From: Bacteroidales bacterium
GTDB taxonomy: Bacteria; Bacteroidota; Bacteroidia; Bacteroidales; F082
Direction: 5' to 3'
Length of the DNA: 41,635 nt
Assembly (NCBI GenBank): GCA_030683155.1
Contig: JAUXMV010000074.1
Coordinates: 1-41,635 of the forward strand
Below are positions 1 through 7,652 of this stretch, piece by piece. Both the position numbers and the translations under genes were made by a program. The first letter of the stretch is position 1. Every line of letters begins with the position of its first letter. Below the pieces are notes generated by a model. That model did not search any database and was not told where the DNA came from. It saw only the letters and a list, made by a program, of their open reading frames with translations.

Positions 1-150
1 GCGAATAGCGTCAAGATAAATACCAGCTAAATAAGCCCATGTAAAAGCAAAAATAATCAGAGCGAGCATTTTGCTGATACGGTCAATATCTGTAAGGTGC
101 GTGTCTTCAATATTAAATCCGCTTGATTTTAGGGCCTTAAAAAACTTATG
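1..150 (-). pseudogene. IS4-type transposase C-terminal fragment, minus strand
   Basis: Read on the minus strand, this end of the window gives a continuous peptide containing FKALKSSGFNIEDTHLTD followed by DRISKMLALIIFAFTWAY. This resembles the C-terminal part of IS4-superfamily DDE transposases found in Bacteroidota, where FKALKSSGFN-EDTHL follows the catalytic glutamate region. The rest of the gene lies outside the window on the left or is lost. At about position 150 the reading enters a 22-bp perfect palindrome and then joins a different transposase fragment running the other way, so the copy is broken. The IS4 assignment is from memory of the family. Confidence 0.6.
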
Positions 151-166
151 TAAAGCTTTACATAAG
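145..166. repeat. 22-bp perfect palindrome at the junction of two transposase fragments
   Basis: The sequence is CTTATGTAAAG followed directly by its exact reverse complement, with no spacer. It sits where a minus-strand IS4-type fragment and a plus-strand IS4-type fragment meet. Both fragments read outward from it, so it marks a rearrangement point or a relic of an inverted joint. Confidence 0.8.
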
Positions 167-436
167 GCGTTCAAATGGATTAAGCAACATCTCCGTATCA
201 AATCCTTTTGGGGAGAATCTGAGAATGCTGTCAGAATTCAGATACATGTCGCTATCATCACGTACTGTCTCGTTGCAATTATTGAACACGACCTCAAACT
301 GGACAGGCCTGTCGCTGAGGTCATGCGTATCCTTGGCAATTCCCTGCTGGTCAAAGACCCCATTCATGAGCTCTTGACTCCTGCGGCAATTAAGGCCTGT
401 GATGACAACGATTGCCAACTGCATTTGGACTTCTAA
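167..436 (+). pseudogene. IS4-family transposase C-terminal fragment, plus strand
   Basis: The peptide contains FKWIKQHLRIKSFWGESENA, then AIITYCLVAIIEHDLKLDR and VMRILGNSLL, and ends at a TAA stop. This is the familiar C-terminal segment of IS4/ISPg-type DDE transposases (K-K-hL-IK-F-G-S-NAV, then ITYCLVAI). All catalytic aspartates upstream are missing because the reading frame runs back into the palindrome at 145-166. The element's outer end is probably near 453-466 (AATAGACACCAGTG). It is a dead remnant and a different IS type from the fragment at 1-150. Confidence 0.75.
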
Positions 437-481
437 TTTAATTAACATTTTTTAATAGACACCAGTGAAAAACTCTTATAA

Positions 482-943
482 TTAAAAATATGTTCTCCAT
501 CTCAATAAAAAACGATGTCTTGTAGCTCTTTTATTTCTGAATATTATTCCAAGTTTACCTTCTTCAAAAACTAAATAATAAGGATAATTATATTTACCTG
601 TAACATTAATATATTCAATTAAATCACCCAGCGAACCATTAATTATCATTAATAATATACAACATAAATATATAGGTATCATCAAAATTAGAAGAAATAT
701 AAAACTTACAAAAATCAATAAAAATATCGTTATGACAGGTATCCCATTTATTAATAAATCTCCTTTTAAATTAATACTTAAAATATCCTTTGATGCTGGA
801 TAACCAACCTTGAACACTAATAAATAAATAGAATACAGAGTTGCTGAAACCATTATCAAAAAAATAGTAATTTGAATAAATCTAATAAAATATTTTAAAA
901 AGTACTTTATTAATTTCCATATTAAAGACATATATTTTTTCAT
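482..943 (-). CDS. small multi-pass membrane protein, unknown function
   Basis: A 153-residue protein I do not recognise. It has a lysine-rich start, a long hydrophobic segment at about residues 15-46, and a second very hydrophobic stretch at about 70-100, so it should cross the inner membrane two to four times. The C-terminus (from about residue 112) is polar and ends in an Arg-rich tail. The ATG at 943 is chosen because a long A/T-rich leader precedes it and no earlier start is open. Codon use is strongly A/T biased, like the other accessory genes here. Upstream, a GTTGAGC box at 1009-1015 next to a GTCCG/CGGAC hairpin looks like the right end of an attC site, so this may be an integron cassette whose own 3' site was replaced by the IS fragments at 1-466. 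Confidence 0.55.
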   Translation of the reverse strand: MKKYMSLIWKLIKYFLKYFIRFIQITIFLIMVSATLYSIYLLVFKVGYPASKDILSINLKGDLLINGIPVITIFLLIFVSFIFLLILMIPIYLCCILLMIINGSLGDLIEYINVTGKYNYPYYLVFEEGKLGIIFRNKRATRHRFLLRWRTYF

Positions 944-1008
944 ATTATATGTTTTTTTATAGTTTTAATTAAAAAAATCCATTTATAACGATATTGTATT
1001 TGCATGCA

Positions 1009-1040
1009 GCTCAACGGCAGTCCGTCCTCCTGAGGCGGAC
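1009..1040 (-). other. partial attC-like site (R' box and hairpin) upstream of the 153-aa gene
   Basis: On the minus strand a hairpin GTCCG-n11-CGGAC (1020-1040) is followed by GTTGAGC (1009-1015), which fits the integron core GTTRRRY exactly. A near copy of the same hairpin and boundary occurs at 9547-9578, where the core is CTTATCG. The left half of the site is missing because an IS1182-like remnant begins just beyond it. The attC call depends on the array context. Confidence 0.45.
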
Positions 1041-1088
1041 AAGTCTAAAAACCTCCTCTAATTTCCATTTTACTCAATTTTTACACCG

Positions 1089-1350
1089 CTAAATTAGTAA
1101 ATACTTGCGCTGAAAGGATGGCAATTTTTCAAGCAAAATATACGGCCGTTTTTGATGCGTTCGCCAAAATAGCTCCAATGAAGCCAAAAAGCTTGTCAAA
1201 AACAGAAATAAATCAAAAACAAAACATCTAAGTCTTTCTTTTCCAATGATATTCAGAATTCTGCGCAAATTGCTGTTAGTAAACATCAAACCAGCATCGA
1301 CTGATGTACGTTGGATGGTTTTCTTACTTCTGGTGGTTAGACCATTGCCA
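1089..1350 (-). pseudogene. IS1182-like transposase C-terminal remnant
   Basis: The minus-strand reading contains KKTIQRTSVDAGLMFTNSN followed by LRRILNIIGKERL. This resembles the C-terminal signature of IS1182-type DDE transposases (roughly RASADVGFMFTAYNLRRIINI). Nothing upstream of it, including the catalytic residues, is preserved in frame. The remnant lies between the partial attC site at 1009-1040 and the conserved non-coding block at 1460-1671. Confidence 0.55.
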
Positions 1351-1459
1351 AAAATGCAAAAACAGAGATAAGGTAGGCGCCAGAAAGCTACTGTGCATTC
1401 GTTCAACGGCTCTGTTCGTCCGAAACCAGATGCATCCAACCATATAAAACTCAATGTCC

Positions 1460-1671
1460 ATTTTGCGATTGTCGCAAAGCGGGAAAGGTATGCCCGCTCC
1501 TGAAACAAAAATACCTAAAACCTTTTTTTTGAATTCTTTACCATCCTTGCAGAAGTTGATAAAAAGCTCAAAAACCTGCAATTCTTAAAAGAACTTCTGT
1601 TCAAATATCTGGCAAAAAATACCAAAAACCGTCAATATGTGCATAACACCTTCTGGCTCTGGGTGGATGTA
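1460..1671. repeat. diverged repeat block with nested hairpins (copy A of 13627-13838)
   Basis: This block aligns over about 210 bp with 13627-13838. Both copies lie immediately after the same type of attC-like hairpin and both are cut off by a transposase remnant on the far side. Conserved pieces include two hairpins (on the plus strand TTTGCGA-TTG-TCGCAAA and AGCGGGA-n-GCCCGCT) and an AACCGTC...CATAACACC...TTCTGG segment. Stem positions differ between the copies while pairing is largely kept. It may be the start of a once-shared cassette or a non-coding cassette. A weak plus-strand open frame (about 1516-1773) also overlaps it, so a coding relic is not excluded. Confidence 0.45.
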
Positions 1672-1754
1672 GTTCAATCCCGAAAATTGGGGAACTCATC
1701 GCTGGGTTTCCAGCTTACCGGAACAGACCGCTCAGAGTCCTATTTATTACTTGC
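1672..1754 (-). other. attC-like site after the Fic gene
   Basis: On the minus strand, directly after the fic stop codon, there is a box GCAAGTAAT, a hairpin with GGACTC / GAGTTCC arms (1691-1740) and a box ATTGAAC (1672-1678; RYYYAAT/ATTRRRY-like). A second site of the same family lies at 13839-13898. The apical part differs (GGT..TTCC / GGAA..ACC here, GGTGC/GCACC there), but pairing is preserved in both, which supports a selected fold. The match between R'' and the start of the fic cassette is poor (only TTAC), so this is the weaker of the two sites. Confidence 0.5.
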
Positions 1755-1760
1755 TGGCAT

Positions 1761-2861
1761 TTATTTTAACTCATAATTTGTGCTTCGTCCACCGCTAGTT
1801 TCTTTTTGTAAGATATTCTTCTTTATTAAATCTTGAATATCCCGAAGAGCTGTGTCTTGTGAACATTTATTAATTATCGCCCATTTCGAGGTTGTTAACT
1901 TTCCGTCAAATCCATCAAGTAGTCTGTTTATTATTTTTTGCTGCCTATCATTGAGAATTGTGGTGGAATGTATTTTCCAAAATTCTGCTTTATGAAGTAT
2001 TTTCGATAAAGTCTCATCTGTGGAATCAATAGCATTTATTAAACATTGCAAAAACCACAAAATCCATTCTGTAATATCTGAATTTCCTTTCTGTGTTTTT
2101 TCAAGTTTTTCATAATACTGTTTCCTTTCAACTCTAATTTGTGCAGACATACTGTAGAACCGCTTAATACTTTTGTCAGAACGTGCCAATGTCATATCTG
2201 AAATTGCTCTTGTAATTCGTCCGTTTCCATCATCGAATGGATGAATTGTCACGAACCATAAATGAGCAATAGCCGCTTTCAGAACCAAATCTGTTTCATG
2301 CTCGTTTTCAAACCAGTCTAAGAATCTTTTCATTTCAGGCTCTATCCTGTCTGAGCTAGGAGCTTGATAGTGAACTTTTTCTTTTCCCATAGGTCCGGAT
2401 ACAACTTGCATTGGACCGGTTGTGTCTTTTCTCCAGTCTGCTACCGTAATTTTATAAAGATTACTCCAACCAGACGGGAACAACGCAGCATGCCAGCCAA
2501 ACAGCCTGTTTTTAGTTAACGGCAAATCATATTTTTGAGTAGCGTCAAGCATCATTTCGACTATTCCGTCAACGTGGCGTTCCGATTCTACTGCTCCTGC
2601 AATGTCAATTCCTAGTTGACGTGCAATTGAAGAACGTACTTGTTCAATATCCAAAAACTCGCCTTCGATTTCCGATGATTTAATAACATCTAAAGTCAGC
2701 GTGTTCAAAACCGCTTCATTCTGCAAATCAAAACCAAGCGATTCCATTTTACCTAACAGTCTACCTTGTTGATTTCTAGCTTCACCAAGTTTTATCATCA
2801 CTTTTTTATTGTCCCAAGTGAAGTCTGTCCAGTTTTCTTTTTCGTGTATATAGATTTTCAT
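1761..2861 (-). CDS. Fic domain protein with DUF4172-like N-terminus (probable AMPylase)
   Basis: A Fic-fold protein of 366 residues that would transfer AMP, or another nucleotide part, to a hydroxyl group on target proteins. The catalytic loop HPFDDGNGRITR is complete at about residues 207-218. An inhibitory-helix motif of the S/T-x3-E-G type (SSEIEG) lies at about 62-67, placing it with Fic proteins that carry an N-terminal auto-inhibitory helix. The N-terminus resembles DUF4172 and the C-terminus looks like a winged helix (from about residue 300). I chose the ATG at 2861 because GGAGA lies directly before it; the longer reading starts with TTG. It is a complete single-gene unit with its own promoter-like sequence and an attC-like hairpin after the stop. 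Fic proteins of this type occur as toxins or in target modification; the substrate is unknown. Confidence 0.88.
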   Translation of the reverse strand: MKIYIHEKENWTDFTWDNKKVMIKLGEARNQQGRLLGKMESLGFDLQNEAVLNTLTLDVIKSSEIEGEFLDIEQVRSSIARQLGIDIAGAVESERHVDGIVEMMLDATQKYDLPLTKNRLFGWHAALFPSGWSNLYKITVADWRKDTTGPMQVVSGPMGKEKVHYQAPSSDRIEPEMKRFLDWFENEHETDLVLKAAIAHLWFVTIHPFDDGNGRITRAISDMTLARSDKSIKRFYSMSAQIRVERKQYYEKLEKTQKGNSDITEWILWFLQCLINAIDSTDETLSKILHKAEFWKIHSTTILNDRQQKIINRLLDGFDGKLTTSKWAIINKCSQDTALRDIQDLIKKNILQKETSGGRSTNYELK

Positions 2862-2923
2862 TCTCCGCACATTATGCGACAAATATACTTCTTATTCTCC
2901 GCAAATGAAACTTTCTCCGCAAA
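2861..2923 (-). promoter_or_regulatory. Fic promoter region with three GCGGAGAA repeats
   Basis: On the minus strand GCGGAGAA occurs three times, at 2913-2920, 2895-2902 and 2861-2868. The last copy doubles as the ribosome-binding site next to the ATG. A -7 box TATATTTG (2880-2887) fits the Bacteroidota TAnnTTTG consensus. The nearest upstream TTTG (2902-2905) is 14 bp away, shorter than the usual 19-21. The repeats could be an operator, possibly for autoregulation, or a small duplication. Confidence 0.45.
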
Positions 2924-2974
2924 ATATGCTTAGAATACAGCTATTAATCTTCGCACAGTCGCTTTTTATGCGAG

Positions 2975-3109
2975 GTGGTAACGTTTTGCAGCTACCCAAA
3001 GGGTGGGACTTTTACCACAAAACTTGTTTTGAAAAATTAATGTTTGATTGACCTCAAAACTGTCTTTGGATTACGAAACTCCGTCTTTTGGGTAGTTGCT
3101 GATATGCGG
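2975..3109 (-). other. attC-like site after the DHFR-like gene
   Basis: A 135-bp imperfect inverted repeat with outer arms GCAGCTACCC / GGGTAGTTGC and inner arms around AAGGGTGGG / CCGTCTTTT. On the minus strand it ends in GTTACCAC (2975-2982), a GTT-type R' box. It is clearly related to the site at 10909-11043 along its whole length, yet the neighbouring genes are unrelated, as expected for attC sites of one integron family. The R'' side reads ATC rather than AAC. Confidence 0.6.
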
Positions 3110-3147
3110 TCGGCTTTCTTATCGCTGGTACAATGGTTGCGTCGCTG

Positions 3148-3717
3148 TCAATTTTTATTTTTTGAATATTTCAAAACTACTCCGCCCGTCAAGAGTTTTT
3201 GTGTCGAAACGAGAGTTAAATTCTTAGAAGTAATGCCTTGTCTGAAAAGTGGTCGTCCACTACCTAAGATAACTGGTGCAATGCCAATGCGGTATTCGTC
3301 AAATAGGTTGTCGTTTATAAATGTCTCTGAAAGGTTTGCACTTCCGAAAACATAAATATCTTTTCCACCTTGTTCTTTTAGTTTCTGTATTTCGTCTGAA
3401 GCATTTTCACTAATAATTGTCGTATTGTCCCAGTCAGCAGATTTCAAGGTCTTAGAAAAAACAAGTTTTGGTATTCTATTCATCAGCTTAGCAACTTCTT
3501 TTTCCGCAGTTTCTGCTTCTGCTTTAGTCCAATATTCAGCCATACCTTCATATGTCACACGTCCGAAAACGAGATAGTCCGCAGATTGTAGTTGTTCAAG
3601 ACTTAGTTTTTCAAGTTCTTGCCCCCAAACAAGATTGTGAAATGATAAGTCCCAATTTTGATTTCCTTCAAAATACCCGTCAAGGGTCATTACGTTCCAC
3701 ATTATAAGTTTTCTCAT
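3148..3717 (-). CDS. dihydrofolate reductase / RibD C-terminal family protein
   Basis: A 189-residue NADPH-dependent reductase-fold protein (RibD_C, YyaP/YwjB-like group). Family marks are the start MRKLIMWNVMTLDGYFEG, the ADYLVFGRVTYEGMAEYW segment (about residues 46-63), and the nucleotide-binding stretch GGKDIYVFGSANLSE (about 117-131). The length fits the family. Many members have no proven substrate; this one should not be read as a trimethoprim-resistance DHFR without testing, although dfr genes are classic integron cargo. It starts 4 bp after the NTF2-like gene ends, so the two probably share a transcript and one cassette, followed by the attC-like site at 2975-3109. Start ATG at 3717. 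Confidence 0.85.
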   Translation of the reverse strand: MRKLIMWNVMTLDGYFEGNQNWDLSFHNLVWGQELEKLSLEQLQSADYLVFGRVTYEGMAEYWTKAEAETAEKEVAKLMNRIPKLVFSKTLKSADWDNTTIISENASDEIQKLKEQGGKDIYVFGSANLSETFINDNLFDEYRIGIAPVILGSGRPLFRQGITSKNLTLVSTQKLLTGGVVLKYSKNKN

Positions 3718-3721
3718 ATCG

Positions 3722-4069
3722 CTACTTTGATTGAATACAATACGAAGTTATACGTTGAATTTGGCTGTTGTCATTAAATTCGTAAACATCACAGGCGGAT
3801 ACAAAAGAAACACGTTTATTATCTCTCAAAAATTCCGCTGTTCCGGTTATCACAACTTTATTTCCATCAGCGATTATATTATGCGTTTTAAAGTCTGTCG
3901 TTACAGATTTAAAGTAACTACCAACCTGATTACAGTTCTCTATAATGGCTTGTTTTCCTTTAAAAATACTTTCTTCTACAACTATCCACTCTGCGTTTTC
4001 AGCAATGAAGTTAAATGTCTTTTCAAATTCTCCGATTGAAAATGATTTTGCTATTTCTGATTTTGTCAT
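3722..4069 (-). CDS. NTF2-like / SnoaL-like small protein
   Basis: A 115-residue cone-shaped NTF2-fold protein. The pattern is the usual one: an N-terminal helix segment FEKTFNFIAENAEW, then VVEESIFKGKQAIIENCNQV, a central strand HNIIADGNKVVITGTAEF, and a final strand pair CDVYEFNDNSQIQRITSYC. Such proteins bind or isomerise small hydrophobic molecules, or act as simple binding domains; function cannot be deduced. The open frame continues upstream to 4168, but that part is the end of an IS110 remnant, so the ATG at 4069 is used. It overlaps nothing and leads directly into the DHFR-like gene. Confidence 0.75.
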   Translation of the reverse strand: MTKSEIAKSFSIGEFEKTFNFIAENAEWIVVEESIFKGKQAIIENCNQVGSYFKSVTTDFKTHNIIADGNKVVITGTAEFLRDNKRVSFVSACDVYEFNDNSQIQRITSYCIQSK

Positions 4070-4107
4070 TATGTCCAGTTTTTTGTTTGAAAATGTCGCT
4101 TTTAAGC

Positions 4108-4500
4108 TTCTGACTAACGTTTCTATAATATACTGTATAACAACATATTGAAATTCCAAGCTCCTCATTAGTCAGTCCAAATTTATCAATTTGTTTTTGA
4201 ATACGCTTTACAAGTCCGGGTTTTCTTTTCTGATCTAAAAACAGATAGCCTTCTGGGTTGTTGAAAGGCGTGCCTTTTACCACCATATTCCAGATGATGA
4301 CAGCGAGTTTTCGGGCTGTGGCACTGATGGCTGAAACACGCCCCTTGCGGAAATTAATCCTTTGAAGGAAGTCTTTCAAAGGGGTTGAATCTTTGAGGTT
4401 GCCAATAGCATTGGCAGCATTTCGCAAAGCTTTTTTGAGCCTGTTGCTGCCTTTTGGAACTTTGCCCGAAAGTACCTTTTCAACACTACATCCAGACGGA
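4108..4500 (-). pseudogene. IS110-family transposase C-terminal fragment
   Basis: The frame reads KVPKGSNRLKKALRNAANA, then DSTPLKDFLQRINFRKGRV and ATARKLAVIIWNMV. This is the C-terminal Transposase_20 region of IS110-family DEDD transposases. It continues through GYLFLDQKRKPGLVKRIQKQ and FGLTNEELGI. The N-terminal RuvC-like domain is missing; beyond about 4500 the reading is broken by stops and frameshifts. The element's right end is near 4108-4112, because similarity to the second copy at 13414-13589 stops at TTCTGACTAAC. It abuts the 5' side of the NTF2-DHFR unit. Confidence 0.8.
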
Positions 4501-4730
4501 GATTGAGCAACCGAAGGTTCTTTTGCTTCTTTTTAGAAGTAGCTGCACTAAGGCCAAACTCATTCGTGCACGTCCTGTTTTACATACCCTTGCCATATCC
4601 CCTGCTGCTGTGTGCTAGAATAGCGTCCCGCACAGTGGTTTGTGATGCAAACTGATAATCATGCAGGCAATCCAAGCCAAAAATATCGTTACTATGAAGT
4701 TCGAAACCCGGTTCTACACGCTACTAAATT
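4501..4730. other. degraded intergenic DNA between the IS110 fragment and the ABC operon
   Basis: No intact gene. The minus strand holds short open pieces such as FGLDCLHDYQFASQTTVRDA that I cannot assign to a family. They are interrupted by stops and look like decayed coding sequence. Confidence 0.4.
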
Positions 4731-5558
4731 TTACTTCAGATCCCTTTTATTCAATATATACACTATCGAAAAAAGATAAATGCCGAACCATACTGTGCTG
4801 CTGATAATTGCATTGAGCGGAACAAAATCATCAATTTCCATAAACACATACCGGCTGAAAGGAAAAGGAATAAGGTTGTTAAGGGATTTTATAGGCAGAT
4901 ACTGAACTATTTCCGGCATAATGCCGTCACGGAAATAAGGTGCATTCTGAAAAATAGCGGTAGCTATCGGCTCAAACATAATGGTGTACAAAAACAATGC
5001 AATAATCACGAAACCAGCCTTTTTGATGATAAGCGACAACACGAAAGCAAGTGTGCAGTAAACAAGAATATCGTAGAAATAGGCTGCCACGAATTCCGTT
5101 TTGTCAAAAATGTATTCAGCACCCCATACATGCGAATAAACAGATCCGTTTACCAGCCCGGCAATAAAAAGAAACAGTGTACTGATGGCTGCCATGGCCA
5201 CGATAAACGACATTTTGCTCAACAGGAATTCCTTTTTGCTGATGCCGTCAACTACGTTTTGGCGCATAGTGTTATAAACCACATCGTTGTTAACGGATAT
5301 AATAACAATAAAAGCCAGCAAAATTTTATTAAACGAACCGAGGTAGGCAATGTTTTGCCATATATCCGGAAAATCGTAAATCGGAATGATAGATGGGTCG
5401 ATACCGTTGAAATCCATACCCTCGCTTTTGAGCCATGCCAGAAAAAGCCCGCCGCCCGAAGCAATAACAAGCAACGCCAAAAGGTACATGCCGATTAATA
5501 TCCAGAAAAGACGGTAGTTCCTGATTTTCAGCCATTCGAGTTTCAGCGCCCTAATCAT
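4731..5558 (-). CDS. ABC-2 type transporter permease
   Basis: A 275-residue integral membrane protein with about six hydrophobic segments (near residues 18-38, 75-95, 112-136, 160-182, 184-205 and 250-270), the layout of ABC-2 exporter permeases. The loop NTMRQNVVDGISKKEFLLSK between the second and third helices is the typical amphipathic coupling region that touches the ATPase. The start ATG at 5558 overlaps the end of the ATPase gene by 8 bp, showing translational coupling. With the ATPase it should form an exporter; the cargo is unknown. It is the last gene of a four-gene minus-strand operon with two DUF4252 proteins. Compared with the flanking cassettes its base use is richer in G and C, as in housekeeping genes of this window. 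Confidence 0.88.
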   Translation of the reverse strand: MIRALKLEWLKIRNYRLFWILIGMYLLALLVIASGGGLFLAWLKSEGMDFNGIDPSIIPIYDFPDIWQNIAYLGSFNKILLAFIVIISVNNDVVYNTMRQNVVDGISKKEFLLSKMSFIVAMAAISTLFLFIAGLVNGSVYSHVWGAEYIFDKTEFVAAYFYDILVYCTLAFVLSLIIKKAGFVIIALFLYTIMFEPIATAIFQNAPYFRDGIMPEIVQYLPIKSLNNLIPFPFSRYVFMEIDDFVPLNAIISSTVWFGIYLFSIVYILNKRDLK

Positions 5559-6447
5559 GTTCTTTCAGTATTTTTAGGAATTCCTTTTCAAGTGAATTGG
5601 TTTGAGTGACCAATTTCTTTAAAACGATACCTTGTTTAAAACAAAAATCATTTATTTCTGCAGAAGTAATTTCCGGCTTTAACACAACAAATATGCTGCC
5701 GGCTGATTTTTGAACTGATTCAATACCCGCGAAATCGCCCAGGCATTTTTCGAGCTTTTCCATATCATGGCTGGCGACTTCCACTCGGTTTATTTCACCC
5801 AAAGTATCTTCAACACTGCCCTGATGGATCTTAATTCCTTTTCGCAAAACACAAAAATGGGTGCATACTTTCTGAACTTCGTCCAGCAAATGACTGGCAA
5901 TAATAATAGTTTTACCCTGCGCAGCAATTTCTTTTATCAAATCACGTACTTCGGCTATTCCCTGCGGATCGAGGCCGTTGGTGGGTTCGTCCAAAATCAA
6001 TACAGGTGGGTCGGAGAGCAAGGCTGAGGCTATTGAAAGACGTTGTTTCATTCCCAGACTGTAGGTTTTAAACTTATCATCTTTCCTGTCAATCAAGCCA
6101 ACCAAACCGAGCACCGTTTCAATCCGGTGAGTTTCGCATTGCTTGATGTGGGCCGCGATGCGCAGGTTCTGCACCGCTGTGAGGTATGGATAAAAACTGG
6201 GCGTTTCGAGGATGGATCCGATGTGTTTACGGGCTTCAACAGCTTTCACATTATTAAACCACTGAAACGAACCTCCGCTGGGAGCAACCACTTCCAGTAT
6301 CATGCCGAGGGTGGTGGTTTTGCCACTTCCGTTTGGACCGAGTATGCCGAAAACCTGGCCCCGGGTAACAGTGAGATCCAGTTTATCCACTGCCTGTATT
6401 CGGCCAAAGCGTTTCGAAAGCTTATTTATTATGAGGATGTTTTCCAA
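5551..6447 (-). CDS. ABC transporter ATP-binding protein
   Basis: The energy-supplying subunit of the ABC-2 exporter, about 298 residues. Visible motifs in order: Walker A GPNGSGKTT, signature YSLGMKQRLSIA, Walker B PVLILDEPTNGLDPQG and the H-loop IIIASHLLDEV. A C-terminal extension of about 80 residues follows, typical of CcmA/DrrA-type ATPases. No ATG lies near the 5' end. TTG at 6447 has AAAGG just upstream and begins one base past the preceding stop codon; TTG at 6468 is the alternative. It overlaps the permease gene by 8 bp. Confidence 0.9.
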   Translation of the reverse strand: MENILIINKLSKRFGRIQAVDKLDLTVTRGQVFGILGPNGSGKTTTLGMILEVVAPSGGSFQWFNNVKAVEARKHIGSILETPSFYPYLTAVQNLRIAAHIKQCETHRIETVLGLVGLIDRKDDKFKTYSLGMKQRLSIASALLSDPPVLILDEPTNGLDPQGIAEVRDLIKEIAAQGKTIIIASHLLDEVQKVCTHFCVLRKGIKIHQGSVEDTLGEINRVEVASHDMEKLEKCLGDFAGIESVQKSAGSIFVVLKPEITSAEINDFCFKQGIVLKKLVTQTNSLEKEFLKILKEHD

Positions 6448-6448
6448 T

Positions 6449-6952
6449 TTACCTTTTGTTGAGTTCAAAAATATTGATCATATCACCCGATTGAAGACTC
6501 TGCATCAATGCCGGGATTTTCTGCCATCCGATGCGGCCACGCAAATAAAAAGCATATAGCGCATCTTCGCTTTGCATCACGCCTACAAACTGGTTTTCGG
6601 ATTTGTTTTCTTTACCGTACATAATGAAATTTGTGGTTCCGCCCGACATGGAAACATATTCTTCAAATCCGGTTTTATTATAGGCTGTGATTATACTTTT
6701 GTACGATTGACTGGCCTTTGCTGTCGAATCGAGTGTGTAAACCAGTATTTTCTCAATACCGTTTACCAACTCGTAGTATTCATTATTTTTGGTCAGATTG
6801 ATCATACGCAAAGTGCTGGGATAAAAACAGAATTTCCTCTCCTTATGCTTATCTGCGTATTCTTTAAAAGCAGTTTCCTGTGCATTCACGACTGGCAAAA
6901 GCCCTATTAACAGGCCGAAAACCATTACTAACTTACTTTTGATTGCCATCAT
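6449..6952 (-). CDS. exported DUF4252-family protein (second copy)
   Basis: A 167-residue protein with a signal peptide (hydrophobic stretch KLVMVFGLLIGLLPVVNAQ, cleavage probably after NAQ). The body shows the DUF4252 pattern: YYELVNGIEKILVYTLDS, then YNKTGFEEYVSMSGG and a final segment ending near FELNKR. DUF4252 proteins are small exported proteins of Bacteroidota with no known activity. The gene overlaps the preceding DUF4252 gene by about 20 bp and leads into the ABC ATPase, so the four genes form one unit. ATG at 6952 or 6949 are both possible. The two DUF4252 proteins are diverged paralogues. Confidence 0.8.
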   Translation of the reverse strand: MMAIKSKLVMVFGLLIGLLPVVNAQETAFKEYADKHKERKFCFYPSTLRMINLTKNNEYYELVNGIEKILVYTLDSTAKASQSYKSIITAYNKTGFEEYVSMSGGTTNFIMYGKENKSENQFVGVMQSEDALYAFYLRGRIGWQKIPALMQSLQSGDMINIFELNKR

Positions 6953-7460
6953 CAATATGTTTCAGTTGGTCGAGACCGGGAACACGCATTTGCTGTGCAA
7001 TTTTCGAAATATTTTTCAGGTCAATTACACCCCACAAGCTTATCATAATAAACTGCTTTTTTTCGCCGCCTACCATAATCAATTCCGAAATCACTCCATT
7101 GCTTTCCTTAACAGAAAACAACATATTTCCACGGGCATCATACACTGAAACTAACTCTTCGTAACCGGCTTTGTTTACATCGGCAACGGCTTGTTTATAT
7201 AGTTCTGCAGAATTTGGAAGGCTGTCGGCCATAAGAACTTTGAGCCCTTTCAGTTTGCTTACCGTCTGCAGAAATTCCTTTTCAGCAGCGCTGCCTGCTT
7301 CCAGGTTGGTAAAGAGAGAGAACATTTTCTGGCTCACCGAAATTTTTGTAACCTTATCGTTATCAGCATACTGATTCATGTATTTGGTGATAACGGTTCC
7401 TTGTGCCATCATAGCGATCGACACGAAGAACATACTAACAACAAAAATGGTTCTTTTCAT
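6933..7460 (-). CDS. exported DUF4252-family protein (first copy)
   Basis: A 175-residue protein with an N-terminal signal peptide (RTIFVVSMFFVSIAMMAQG). It then shows the DUF4252 layout: a helical segment with YMNQYADNDKVTKISVSQKM, the LKGLKVLMADS strand, and AGYEELVSVYDARGNMLFSV near the middle. It heads the operon DUF4252-DUF4252-ATPase-permease. In other Bacteroidota, DUF4252 genes often sit with ECF-sigma/anti-sigma genes; that context is absent here. The gene's upstream region runs into the attC-like element at 7653-7785, so the whole operon sits between an attC-like site and IS110 debris. Confidence 0.8.
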   Translation of the reverse strand: MKRTIFVVSMFFVSIAMMAQGTVITKYMNQYADNDKVTKISVSQKMFSLFTNLEAGSAAEKEFLQTVSKLKGLKVLMADSLPNSAELYKQAVADVNKAGYEELVSVYDARGNMLFSVKESNGVISELIMVGGEKKQFIMISLWGVIDLKNISKIAQQMRVPGLDQLKHIDDGNQK

Positions 7461-7652
7461 GATTATGTTTTTTTGTTGGGACTTTTTTGAATTTCATTGG
7501 ATCGAAGTCGTGCCAGCCGAAGTTAAGACGCATAAATGTATAAAATGTTACATTGAAAGAGGAAATAAAAAATCTGATTTTAGGTTACCGTTGCAGGAAA
7601 AAGTTGTTGCTGAACTGTTTACCAAAGCAAATTTATGTATAGATTTCAAATG
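7461..7652. other. leader and intergenic DNA upstream of the DUF4252/ABC operon
   Basis: No gene is supported. The minus strand contains TACATTTA (about 7534-7541), one mismatch from the Bacteroidota -7 consensus, and a long untranslated leader. Confidence 0.3.

Noticed and set aside
158-448. Minus-strand 96-codon frame over the IS4 fragment
   Set aside because: It is antisense to a clear transposase C-terminus on the plus strand.
1324-1581. Minus-strand 85-codon frame between transposase remnant and repeat block
   Set aside because: It crosses the boundary between an IS remnant and the repeat block, and the homologous copy B is interrupted by stops in the same frame.
3148-3717. Annotation as a trimethoprim-resistance dfr gene
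   Set aside because: The sequence belongs to the RibD_C/YyaP-like group. Integron context alone is not enough to claim drug resistance.
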